From assembly GCA_001898225.1 (NCBI GenBank), contig MKTJ01000079.1:1-39415 (forward strand): a stretch of 39,415 nt of DNA. Reading direction: 5' to 3'. The DNA comes from Chloroflexi bacterium 54-19. Its GTDB lineage: Bacteria > Chloroflexota > Chloroflexia > Chloroheliales > Chloroheliaceae. The translations under genes and the position numbers were made by a program. Positions 17,419-25,824 of the stretch are shown here, piece after piece; the stretch's first letter is position 1; the number at the start of each line of letters is the position of its first letter. The notes beneath the pieces were generated by a model that was given only the letters and a program-made list of their open reading frames with translations, was not told where the DNA came from and ran no database searches.

Positions 17419-18726
17419 TCAGGTGTTGGGGGCGGCCTGGGGCGACAGGGTTCCGGCAGGCGAAATCCTGACCTCGGTCATCTGGCCTCCGGTACCGGTG
17501 CCTCCATTATTCAGGTACATAAACTTGCGGTTATACAGTAGATAGGTGGTATCGGTTGTTACATTGGGGGCGGTAAAAATGGCATCGTAGCTTTCACCCG
17601 GCCCGATATAAACCGTATTGGTCTCGTAGCTGACATCAGCCCCATTGCGAATTTGCGGGTTGGTGGTGCCCAGTCCTTTTAGTAAAGTTGCGTCCTTGCC
17701 GACAATCCGCATGGACAAGCCATCCAACGTCATAGCGTGCTGCTGGTAGCCCAGGTTGACGAACCGCAACAGGACTCTCTCCCCGGCATTGGCCTTTACC
17801 AGCGAAGAAATCGGCTGGTATTGCAAAACCGGTTGGCCCGGTATGGTCAGGGGGTCGCCCGCCGGTTGTAGGGTATCGGGAAAGCACCGCCCATTCATGA
17901 GCCAGAAGTCGGGACTGTATTCGCTCCAATCCGAAACCTGGATATGGGCGTCATCATAATGGGCAGAGGCCCATAATTCGGTCAAAAAGATGACAAATTC
18001 CCGGTCATAGGCCGTCGAAGCATCGTTATAGACGTATTTCTGGGTCGGTGTATTCATGGCGGGCCGGACAAATACCACCCCGGTCATGCCCATCTGGACG
18101 TGTTCGACATCCTCAAAGTGGCAGTGGTACATATAGGTACCGGGGTCGTGCGGTTTGTAGTAATAGGTAAAATCACGCCCAATAGGCACCGCGATAGACA
18201 TTTCAGGAACGCCATCGAAAAGAGGAATGGCATTTCGAAAACCGTGCCAGTGAATGGTGTGTGAGTCTACAAGGTCGGGCCGGACCTGTAACCCCAGGTT
18301 TGTCAGGGTTATCCTGACATCGGCTTCCTGGTCTACGTATAGAAGGGGAGCAGGAGCCTGGGCCTTGCCTTTCTGGTCATTCACCGCCGTGGAGGAAAGA
18401 CCCGTAACATTACGGAAGCCAAAAATATAGGTCGTCCGCCCGCCGGGAGCCAGGGGGTCCGGGTAGACTGTCCTTGGTGGAGTATCGCCCACAATCGACG
18501 ATGGCCCCGGCAAATAAATCCAACCGTCGGTCCCCACCAGATGAATATTTGTCGAGGTCGCCATCGGTGGTGCCGCTACAATGGCTGCTTGCACCGGGGC
18601 CGGGTTTGCCAGGACCTTTGCCATCGCTGGCAACAAATTAACCCCTGCCAAAGCCGCCATTCCACCGCCTAGCGAAATAAAGTTTCGCCTGGTTAGCTTC
18701 TTCCGGGAAGTGGGAGGTTTAGTCAT
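17419..18726 (-). CDS. Multicopper oxidase keeping only domain-1 copper motifs, Tat-exported
   Basis: A 435-residue protein with a twin-arginine signal (LTRRNFISLGGG, 12-22), so it is exported folded, probably with copper loaded. Domain 1 has HWHG (H159, H161) and H201-C202-H203 followed by H209 and M212/M214, the type-1 pattern of two-domain MCOs with the blue copper in the first domain. Domain 2 retains the cupredoxin frame (FWLMNGRCFP, VLLRFVNLG). However, where HPxHxHG is expected there is only H330 (QQHAMTLDG), and the last HxH is absent. Half of the trinuclear ligands are therefore missing. It sits between the giant surface protein and the complementary MCO relative. Confidence 0.88.
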   Translation of the reverse strand: MTKPPTSRKKLTRRNFISLGGGMAALAGVNLLPAMAKVLANPAPVQAAIVAAPPMATSTNIHLVGTDGWIYLPGPSSIVGDTPPRTVYPDPLAPGGRTTYIFGFRNVTGLSSTAVNDQKGKAQAPAPLLYVDQEADVRITLTNLGLQVRPDLVDSHTIHWHGFRNAIPLFDGVPEMSIAVPIGRDFTYYYKPHDPGTYMYHCHFEDVEHVQMGMTGVVFVRPAMNTPTQKYVYNDASTAYDREFVIFLTELWASAHYDDAHIQVSDWSEYSPDFWLMNGRCFPDTLQPAGDPLTIPGQPVLQYQPISSLVKANAGERVLLRFVNLGYQQHAMTLDGLSMRIVGKDATLLKGLGTTNPQIRNGADVSYETNTVYIGPGESYDAIFTAPNVTTDTTYLLYNRKFMYLNNGGTGTGGQMTEVRISPAGTLSPQAAPNT

Positions 18727-18780
18727 AATAAGTCTCCTTTAGCTAAAATAACTTTCAGGGTGAGCTAAACAAAGTTATAA

Positions 18781-18810
18781 AGCAGACCGGTCGCGACGGA
18801 CCGGTCCGCT
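18781..18810 (-). other. Strong hairpin after the giant gene
   Basis: The 12-base arms 18781-18792 and 18799-18810 pair (one G-U), each containing the palindrome GACCGGTC, with a six-base loop. It begins 12 bases past the giant gene's stop. It is not followed by a clean T-run. It may partly end transcription or protect the upstream message, giving unequal expression of the giant protein and the MCOs. Confidence 0.55.
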
Positions 18811-18821
18811 GGCTTGGATTG

Positions 18822-21800
18822 TTAGGGTAATGTTCCCCCGGAGAAGTCATCGAGTTTTGGCGGGAGCATGGTGGTCGTATTGAAATTACCGCTGGGTGGC
18901 ACTGACGAAATCCCAATATTTCCACCGGCATTGGCGTAAGATGTCGACCAGGCTTGCGGCGTGGTTGTGACGTTGACCGACCCCACAAACACGTTATCCA
19001 ACCAGACCGACACGGTGCCGTTAGCCTGGGCGCTGGCTTCCAGGACCGGCGTAGCCGAGGCAGGCGCCGCGACCGTATAGGTTGCCTGGGTAACCCAGCG
19101 CTGGCTGACCGGCGTTAAAGAGCAGATCGACACCAGTTGCGGACAGGCTGTCAGGGTCTGGACGATAACCTGGCGGTTAGACCCGCTTACCAGGTAATTT
19201 ACCTTGATAGCGTGGCTGGACCAACCCAGGCCGTTAGCCACCAGGCCACCCAGTTTTAACATCAAAGCTTGCGCGGCCCCGGTCGTGTTAGTCGCGGTTA
19301 ATTTAAAGGACGCCGCCTGGTTTGCTCCGAAACTGGTTGGATTCCAGAAGACCATGCCGCCATTCGGTAACAAACCGGAGTTACGCAGCCGGGCCACATT
19401 GGTGTCAACCTGGTACTGGATAGTATCGCCGCGCCAGTTATTGCCCAAACCGTACAGGGGTGAGCCGGTATTGGCCCGGTTGAAGTTATCCAGCACGGCC
19501 AGGGTCGGTGCGGGCGGCGGTGGGGGCGGTGGTAGCAAAGCGCCAGGGATTTCATCGCCACCAATATCGAACAGGGTACCGCCAGGCCGGGTATCGCCAT
19601 CAATATCACTGAGTGGTGCCAATACCGTTCCGACTTTATCAATACCCTTATCAATAGCCGGGGAACCGCCCGTGTTGTTTACAGGCGCTTGCAGGTGGTA
19701 ATTCCCCAGCAGGTTCGGCGGCAAATCCACCGCCACCAGGGTCGAACCGAGAAAACTGGGGTCACCGCGCCAGGGGAAGACTGCTACCGCCGAGTTGTAA
19801 GTCGCGTCTTTTATTTGAGGGTCAACCGAAAGGTTGGTCGGGCTTGGCGTGAACCCAACAGCGCTTTGGATATCGCTATAGGTCGGCGCCAGCAGACCCG
19901 TGTTGTCGGCTACCCCCATGTCCCAGTAGTTGACCGGGTTGGGGTCGCCGGGCAGACCGGCCCCGTTGAGAGTCAGGCCGTTCCAGGTCCCGGCCCGGTT
20001 ATCCCAGAAGATGTTGTTAAATAACAGCGGTTTACTGAACAGGGGTGACCCCGCCGGTAAAGCGGCCTGGAGCAGCACGCTATTAGCCGCTGTAGACAGG
20101 CCCGCCGGGGCCGGTTGGCCGTTACTGGTCGCGGCGGTGGCCGTGGTAATGTTCTTCATGATGGTGTTATTCACGATCTGAACATTCGGCGCGTCGTCCA
20201 GGGCAAGCCCGCCACCTTCGTGGGTCGAAACATTATTCACAATAAAGTTGTTGTAAACGTGCATCTGGGCCGTCCCGGCCATCAGGAAGCGGATACCGCC
20301 GCCATCATCGTTTGCCAGGTTATCCTGGATCTGGTTGGCGTAAATATCTACCGTCCCTGCCCCGGCGGAAAGGTTGTTGGGGTTGGCGGGCAGTTCACCC
20401 GCGATAAAGACACCCGCGCCTTCATCATAGGAGCTGTTAAAGTAAATCCGGTTGTTATGGATCTTGCCATTGGGGCTCAGACCATAATGGCTGATGCCGC
20501 CGCCGTATTCCGCCGAATAATTACCGCAAATATCGTTGTGGTCTACCTCGTAGCCGTTACTGCCGGTAAAGAGGGCAATCGAGCCACCCAGGTTAGTCCC
20601 GCCATTGGCTAAAATGCGGTTGGAGGCAATATGCAGGTTATAATTATGGTTGTCACCTACATAAGCGGTCCCGACCCGGATTGCTCCACCGTAGGACCCG
20701 CCGTTACTCTGGATAACGTTGTTGGTTATTTGCAGATAACCGGCGTAGCCATTGACGAAGATACCGCCACCCTGGGTTAAAGCCACCCCACCATTTGGTA
20801 AAGAATTAACCTTGTTGGGGTTGCCAAGTTGGTCACCACCCTGGATGGTCAGACCATCAATTGCGGCGTTGAAGTTGCGGTTCCTGGCATCGGTGAAAGC
20901 GGAACTGGGCGTAGCCGGGGCATAGACCGTCACCACCGCGCCATCGTAAATCTGCTGGTTCCCGGCCCGGTTTAACCCCGTTACCAGGGTAGTCCAGGGT
21001 CCGGCGTTTATCTGTTCGTAACCAAGCCCATCCAGGATAGAGCCGGGTACATAGGTATTATTGGACCGGACCCCGCCTGGCCCCACGCCCTGTAACTTGA
21101 TAGGTCTGGAAATTACGATATTTTCGTAATAAACCCCTTTCGGGTTGACCGGTGTGACCGTACCGGGATAAACCACCACCAGCGCTTTGCGATTATTAAT
21201 GTTATTGCCAGTGGAAGCGGCGGTTACCGCCGCCTGGATGGTGCCGTAAGTCTTGCCGGGCCCGGCCTCATACAGGGTCGGATTGTAGGTGCCGTTCAGG
21301 ATGTGAACGGTCAGGCCGTTAACGCTGGACTGGTTGTTACTGCCGATAACCGTCAATTGTTGGGGCCCGTTAAAGGAACCGCTCGCGGCGGGCACCGCCA
21401 GGGTAATCTGGCTGTCGGTCCAGGTGCTACCGGTAAATCCGCTCTGAATGGTCTGGGAACCGAGGACCACTTTGCCAGGAGTTGTCCCGAAACCCTGGCC
21501 GCTGATTATTAACTGGCGCGCCGCCCCGCTATCGGTCTGTCTGAAATAGGGTTTGTTGACCGCGAATACCTGCGGGGTAGCTCCATCCAACCGGCACTGG
21601 GGGAAGGTATTCGCCTGGGAGCCGGGGATAGCAATGGCAGTATTGGTCGCGGTCGGGGCCAGGTCCGCCGGAATAAGCAGCCCCGGCCACATTTCGAATT
21701 CGGTCCCAATGGTCCGGTAGTGCGGGTTATAGTTAGCGTTCAGGTGACCGGGTGCGCCGGGGTCGTTGCCTACAAAGCGATAGACGTTCGGGCATGGTCC

Positions 21801-24527
21801 CGCCGGTAAAGGACAGTTATAGGACGAGGTAGAGGGCATCAACACCTCGAATAGACCGTTCGGGTCGCTCTGAATGGTATCTACCAGGCGCCCGGAAAAG
21901 TCGTAGATACCGATAGGCGCGTTCGGTACGCCCCGTTTTTCACCGAAAAGAGTTTCCTGGGGATTGCTCGAAACATTGAGGTCATCCACAATCAGGCCCG
22001 TAAAGCGGCCCGGTAGAGGCACATCGGTGAAAAGGTTAAAGTTAGGCGCTATCGAGCGGCTATTCTGGACCGTCACCAGGCGCGTGTCGCAGAGGGGCCG
22101 GGACTGCCCTTCGTAGGGACTGCCCCCGGCGTCCAGGAAGTAAGGGTTGGTAACATTGACCGTGTGGAGCGGCCCGGCGCAAAGGGTCGGCGGAATCTGG
22201 GGCGTGAACTGGTCGCCGTTGAAGACGTTGACATCCTCCTCTTTGGTAACCTTATAAAGCGGGCGACCAAAAGCATCGTTAGGGATTTCCACCTGCACCA
22301 GGTAGTCACCTGCCGGTAAAGCAGTTTCGGGGATTGGTTGGCCTGTAACCGGGTCGGCCAGGATAGTGCCAAAACCATAGTTTCCGTCTACCGTCGAGAA
22401 GCCATTCTGGTACTGCACCCCCATCATAGGTACTTCCAGGCAATCGTAGTCGCCAGTAGAGGGCGGCAAAACACTCTGGACGACCGGGTTGCCGTTGAGG
22501 TCGAGGGCGGCGCAGTTTTTAGGCCGTTCCCAGGTTTCGGTCGTGTAGGTATTGAGCAACGGTCCTTTTTTATAGGAGCCATCGGCTTCCATCACAAAAT
22601 TACCGTCGCTATCCTTGACCGTGGCGTAAAGTTTTACATCCAGACCGGGGATGCCTGGTTGGTAGGTTTCGGTCGCGGCATAACGGGGGTCGAGTTCGTT
22701 GCGGGTCGTGTCATAGGTAACTGTGCCGACAATACCCCCGTTGGTGCCGGGAGCATAAGGTTTGACACCCCAATCCATCCGGCCTGACAGGCCGATTACC
22801 GGGTGAACACTCACGTCTACGCCTGCCCCCAGTAAAGTGGTTTCCTGGGGTTGGTTGTCAGCCTGGTAGGTGACGCCGGTTGTAAAGAAGCGGTCGTTGT
22901 AGACTTCCATTACAACCCAGGCGGTCAGGGGATAGCCGTTTGGGAAGAGGTAATAACCGTTCTTATCTGTCACCGCCGTGGTTGAGCCCCGGTCCATGAC
23001 CGAGTTTCCCCGCGTCTTCAGGGTGACGACCTGGTTAGGCAGACCCTGCTCGCCGGGGTCGCGCTTGCCGTTGCTATTCGAGTCAATAAAGACATAACCG
23101 TCGAGGGTGGTCCACCACCCGGCCAACAATATTGTGCCCATGTCGGTGGTCTGGCCGCCCACTACCGTTACATTCCGCAACTCTAAAATCTCGTTCTGGG
23201 GGCCGTCCCAGATAGCGGCCTGGTAGTCCCCGGCAGGCACGTTGGGAATATTAAAGGTGCCATCGGCGTTGCCCTGCCCGACATAGACGGACTGGTCGCC
23301 GCGCTGCAAATCGTTAAGAGCAATCCAGGGTTTATTGATCGGCTTATCGACCTTGGTGCCCGCGCCGATGGTAAAGTCCTGGTTGTTGAGCGGCACGCCC
23401 CCGGCCTGGGGAATATAGGTCTTGGAGGAGTCGACAACCCCTTTTATGGCCCCGGTGCCACCGGTCATAATATTGGTGGGCTGGACGAAGCCAAAGGGGA
23501 TAGCCGGGACCGGCTCCGCATTTGGCCCGGTAAACTCGGTATCAAATCCGGTCGCGCCCTCCTGGACCCATACGTCAAAATCGTGCCAACCTTCCAGGGT
23601 CGTTGTCTGGACCCAGGTCGTCCCGGCAGGAGGTATCACCTGGGCGGTATAACGGTTTGGCCCCACGTTCGGGATAGTTATAACGCCGTCATTACCGCTC
23701 AGGCAGCGACCCCCCGTCCCGGCAATAGGGGTCGGTTTGCCAACGGCGTCCAGGGTTATTTTCCCGGTGTTATCGGTGACGTACTGGGTACAAAGTGGAT
23801 TGCCGAACCAATCGTCCGTAACCTCACCGAGAACATCAAAAAGGTGGCCCTGAAAACCCGGTATACCGAGTTCTCCCGGTACATCGTACTGGCCGTTCAC
23901 GGTATTGGTGTCGTTAAAGACCTGGATTTTAACAGTCGCCAGGGGCAGCGGATAAGGTTGTAAGGCCACCGTAAGCGGGCCGGGGTCGCTAAAGGTGCTG
24001 AAATGGACCCCATCAATTTTATAATTATCCGCCGTAACCGAAATCAGGTAGTTGCCGGGGTCGAGGGTAATCCCGGTGGTGCCATTGAGGAGGGTCTGGT
24101 CACCCTGGGTGACAATCGGGGCCGCACCGGGAGCAGCATGGATGGACGGCCAATTACAGGTGTCCGGGTAGCTTTTGCCATTCGCGCTAAAGCCGGGAGC
24201 ACAGCCGTTCTCCCTGGCCTGGGTCGGGTCTCCGGCATTATCCTCGTTAATAATAAATTGATATTCAGGAACCGCTGCCCCTTTTGTTATCCCTCCTGGC
24301 TGGGTTCCCGGCCAGTTTGGTTCGGTGCGGGCGCTAACCACCTTGAGGTGAATTGTCACCGGGGCGGCTACGGGGGCGGCCGCCGTACTAGCCAGGGTAT
24401 TTGTCGTCACTTTGATACTGGCCGGGGCCGCTTCAGTAACCTGTGGATAAAGGGCCAGTAAAAAAGCTTCAACCAGGAGCAAGCGTAAAAAGGTGGTGAG
24501 TTTAAGATTTAACTTGAGTTTAAGCAT
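18822..24527 (-). CDS. Giant secreted surface protein: SdrD-B-like, IPT/TIG, beta-helix and lectin-like domains
   Basis: About 1901 residues from the ATG at 24527. This start fits: GAGGT lies eight bases upstream and a signal peptide (MLKLKLNLKLTTFLRLLLVE..) follows; an earlier start at 24593 would bury it. Visible blocks, N to C: beta-rich and CNA-B-like domains; an SdrD-B repeat with the calcium-type motif FIDSNSNGKRDPGEQG (near 23095-23045); further carboxypeptidase-like beta domains; an IPT/TIG domain (near 21580-21310); a right-handed beta-helix with many NNxI-type turns (about 21290-19820); an SPAIDKG...DIGGDE segment; a poly-Pro linker; and a lectin-like end. No LPxTG or C-terminal membrane anchor is seen. 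Probably an extracellular matrix or scaffold protein. First gene of the series. Confidence 0.85.
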   Translation of the reverse strand: MLKLKLNLKLTTFLRLLLVEAFLLALYPQVTEAAPASIKVTTNTLASTAAAPVAAPVTIHLKVVSARTEPNWPGTQPGGITKGAAVPEYQFIINEDNAGDPTQARENGCAPGFSANGKSYPDTCNWPSIHAAPGAAPIVTQGDQTLLNGTTGITLDPGNYLISVTADNYKIDGVHFSTFSDPGPLTVALQPYPLPLATVKIQVFNDTNTVNGQYDVPGELGIPGFQGHLFDVLGEVTDDWFGNPLCTQYVTDNTGKITLDAVGKPTPIAGTGGRCLSGNDGVITIPNVGPNRYTAQVIPPAGTTWVQTTTLEGWHDFDVWVQEGATGFDTEFTGPNAEPVPAIPFGFVQPTNIMTGGTGAIKGVVDSSKTYIPQAGGVPLNNQDFTIGAGTKVDKPINKPWIALNDLQRGDQSVYVGQGNADGTFNIPNVPAGDYQAAIWDGPQNEILELRNVTVVGGQTTDMGTILLAGWWTTLDGYVFIDSNSNGKRDPGEQGLPNQVVTLKTRGNSVMDRGSTTAVTDKNGYYLFPNGYPLTAWVVMEVYNDRFFTTGVTYQADNQPQETTLLGAGVDVSVHPVIGLSGRMDWGVKPYAPGTNGGIVGTVTYDTTRNELDPRYAATETYQPGIPGLDVKLYATVKDSDGNFVMEADGSYKKGPLLNTYTTETWERPKNCAALDLNGNPVVQSVLPPSTGDYDCLEVPMMGVQYQNGFSTVDGNYGFGTILADPVTGQPIPETALPAGDYLVQVEIPNDAFGRPLYKVTKEEDVNVFNGDQFTPQIPPTLCAGPLHTVNVTNPYFLDAGGSPYEGQSRPLCDTRLVTVQNSRSIAPNFNLFTDVPLPGRFTGLIVDDLNVSSNPQETLFGEKRGVPNAPIGIYDFSGRLVDTIQSDPNGLFEVLMPSTSSYNCPLPAGPCPNVYRFVGNDPGAPGHLNANYNPHYRTIGTEFEMWPGLLIPADLAPTATNTAIAIPGSQANTFPQCRLDGATPQVFAVNKPYFRQTDSGAARQLIISGQGFGTTPGKVVLGSQTIQSGFTGSTWTDSQITLAVPAASGSFNGPQQLTVIGSNNQSSVNGLTVHILNGTYNPTLYEAGPGKTYGTIQAAVTAASTGNNINNRKALVVVYPGTVTPVNPKGVYYENIVISRPIKLQGVGPGGVRSNNTYVPGSILDGLGYEQINAGPWTTLVTGLNRAGNQQIYDGAVVTVYAPATPSSAFTDARNRNFNAAIDGLTIQGGDQLGNPNKVNSLPNGGVALTQGGGIFVNGYAGYLQITNNVIQSNGGSYGGAIRVGTAYVGDNHNYNLHIASNRILANGGTNLGGSIALFTGSNGYEVDHNDICGNYSAEYGGGISHYGLSPNGKIHNNRIYFNSSYDEGAGVFIAGELPANPNNLSAGAGTVDIYANQIQDNLANDDGGGIRFLMAGTAQMHVYNNFIVNNVSTHEGGGLALDDAPNVQIVNNTIMKNITTATAATSNGQPAPAGLSTAANSVLLQAALPAGSPLFSKPLLFNNIFWDNRAGTWNGLTLNGAGLPGDPNPVNYWDMGVADNTGLLAPTYSDIQSAVGFTPSPTNLSVDPQIKDATYNSAVAVFPWRGDPSFLGSTLVAVDLPPNLLGNYHLQAPVNNTGGSPAIDKGIDKVGTVLAPLSDIDGDTRPGGTLFDIGGDEIPGALLPPPPPPPAPTLAVLDNFNRANTGSPLYGLGNNWRGDTIQYQVDTNVARLRNSGLLPNGGMVFWNPTSFGANQAASFKLTATNTTGAAQALMLKLGGLVANGLGWSSHAIKVNYLVSGSNRQVIVQTLTACPQLVSICSLTPVSQRWVTQATYTVAAPASATPVLEASAQANGTVSVWLDNVFVGSVNVTTTPQAWSTSYANAGGNIGISSVPPSGNFNTTTMLPPKLDDFSGGTLP

Positions 24528-24544
24528 AGCGAATGACCTCTCTG

Positions 24545-24567
24545 ACCAGAAAGCCTTCTGTTCTGGT
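24545..24567. promoter_or_regulatory. Inverted repeat close to the giant gene start
   Basis: ACCAGAA (24545-24551) and TTCTGGT (24561-24567) form a 7-base inverted repeat with a 9-base spacer, beginning 18 bases before the ATG. It could be an operator or a leader hairpin near the ribosome site. No function is known. Confidence 0.4.
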
Positions 24568-24673
24568 ATAAACAAATGGCAAACCAAATTCATCCCACGA
24601 TAAAGACCTTTGGATGAGGGGAAGAGATATAGCTTCAGTTAGGACAGTTTGGCGAAAAGTTGGAACTTAATCG

Positions 24674-24690
24674 ACCCGATTAAATCGGGT
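24674..24690. promoter_or_regulatory. Palindrome ACCCGATTAAATCGGGT, candidate regulator site
   Basis: A perfect 8-base inverted repeat with a single central base, about 150 bases before the giant gene start. It is the best candidate operator for the long copper/envelope unit, perhaps for the adjacent NarL-type regulator. Linkage is by position only. Confidence 0.45.
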
Positions 24691-24909
24691 TGCCAAGTTA
24701 CAATTACAATTCTCACAATTAAAATGACAGTATTAGAGAATTACGCTCAAAATACGTGGATTAAATCTACCGCTTATTAAGAAAATTGTATATCGGGAAA
24801 AACCGAAAGTACTGGGTCCAAACCCCCGTTTTTAGGACCGTTGATACCCTGAAAACTTATAAGATGAAACCCTAAAAACTATGAGGAAGTTACCACTTTA
24901 TATAGTAAA

Positions 24910-24932
24910 AACCCTTAAGGCGAATAAGGGTT
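24910..24932 (-). terminator. Second terminator-like hairpin
   Basis: AACCCTTA (24910-24917) pairs with TAAGGGTT (24925-24932). On the minus strand TTTAC follows the stem. It lies downstream of the stronger hairpin at 25030-25061 and may back it up. The remaining non-coding bases of 24568-25136 are A/T-rich with no gene seen. Confidence 0.45.
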
Positions 24933-25029
24933 ATTCCTATTCTTTTCCACATTTGCCCCAATCACTGAACTTTTGGAACCGAATTCAGCAAAAAATCTAA
25001 CGGGATTTAATAAAATCGTTCTCAAAATA

Positions 25030-25061
25030 AAAAAGGTTTTCCTTATCAGGAAGACCTTTTT
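25030..25061 (-). terminator. Intrinsic terminator of the two-component operon
   Basis: A 13-base stem (AAAAAGGTTTTCC at 25030-25042 with GGAAGACCTTTTT at 25049-25061, one G-U pair) and a six-base loop. On the minus strand it is followed by a T-rich tail. It lies about 75 bases past the response-regulator stop. It separates that operon from the copper/envelope series. Confidence 0.8.
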
Positions 25062-25136
25062 AGATAATTAATTAAAATGATTAAATTAAAACCGGATATA
25101 AGGACGCCGCCCCGACTCCCAATAGAACATACCTTA

Positions 25137-25790
25137 TTAAGTTTCGGCGGAGATTAATCCGGTCCGTATAGCATACCTGACTAACCCTGTGACATCGTGA
25201 ATGTCGAGGAGAGACATAATTTGACCACGGTGCGACTCAATCGTCTTAACGCTGATATTCAATTTGTCAGCGATTTGCTTGGTGGTATTACCCTCGGCAA
25301 TCAGTTTTAATATCTGGCGTTGCCGGATGGTAAGTCGCTCCATTGACCCGGCTTTACCACCTACCCGGTCTATATAGTCTCCGATTACCTGTTTTGACAC
25401 AGCCGGGCTGAGATAAGATTGGCCCAAACTCACCGCTTTTAAGGCAATTTCAAGCTCAGCTATACCGGCATCCTTTAGCAAATAGCCTTTAACCCCAGCA
25501 TGCAAGGCTTGCCAGACATATTCCTCGCTTGTGTGCATCGAAAGAATAATAATTTTTACTTCCGGGTAAACCCTGGCGGCTTGAGCTACTTCCAGGCCGT
25601 TAAATTTAGGCATTGTAATATCCATTAAAACAATATTTGGGCGCAGGGTTTCGATTAAACGTAAAGTTTCTTCACCATCACTGGCCTCCGCGATAACTTC
25701 AAATTCCGGCAGGTTCTGGAAAAGCACCCGGATACCCGCTCGCACCAGGTTGTGGTCCTCGGCCAAGAGAACCGTCGTAACAGGCTTCAT
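25137..25790 (-). CDS. NarL/FixJ-family response regulator
   Basis: A 217-residue regulator. The receiver domain (1-120) has the acidic pair E11/D12, phospho-acceptor D57 in IVLMD, and the K-containing VKGYLLKDAG segment. The LuxR-type helix-turn-helix (about 150-210) reads LTIRQRQILKLIAEGNTTKQ and continues LNISVKTIESHR. It lies 34 bases after the histidine kinase gene, so it is the cognate partner. It is placed directly upstream of the copper/envelope series in the same orientation, beyond a terminator, and is a candidate activator of it. Confidence 0.93.
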   Translation of the reverse strand: MKPVTTVLLAEDHNLVRAGIRVLFQNLPEFEVIAEASDGEETLRLIETLRPNIVLMDITMPKFNGLEVAQAARVYPEVKIIILSMHTSEEYVWQALHAGVKGYLLKDAGIAELEIALKAVSLGQSYLSPAVSKQVIGDYIDRVGGKAGSMERLTIRQRQILKLIAEGNTTKQIADKLNISVKTIESHRGQIMSLLDIHDVTGLVRYAIRTGLISAET

Positions 25791-25824
25791 TACAAAACCT
25801 CTTTTTGTTATCTAAAGTTAATTA

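Noticed and set aside
16053..18726. Reading the two MCO genes as one three-domain oxidase split by a frameshift
   Set aside because: Each has its own export signal, stop and ribosome site, and each contains two complete cupredoxin domains.
24528..24593. Longer start of the giant protein at 24593
   Set aside because: It would place 22 polar/mixed residues before a normal signal peptide and lacks a ribosome site, whereas ATG 24527 has GAGGT eight bases upstream.
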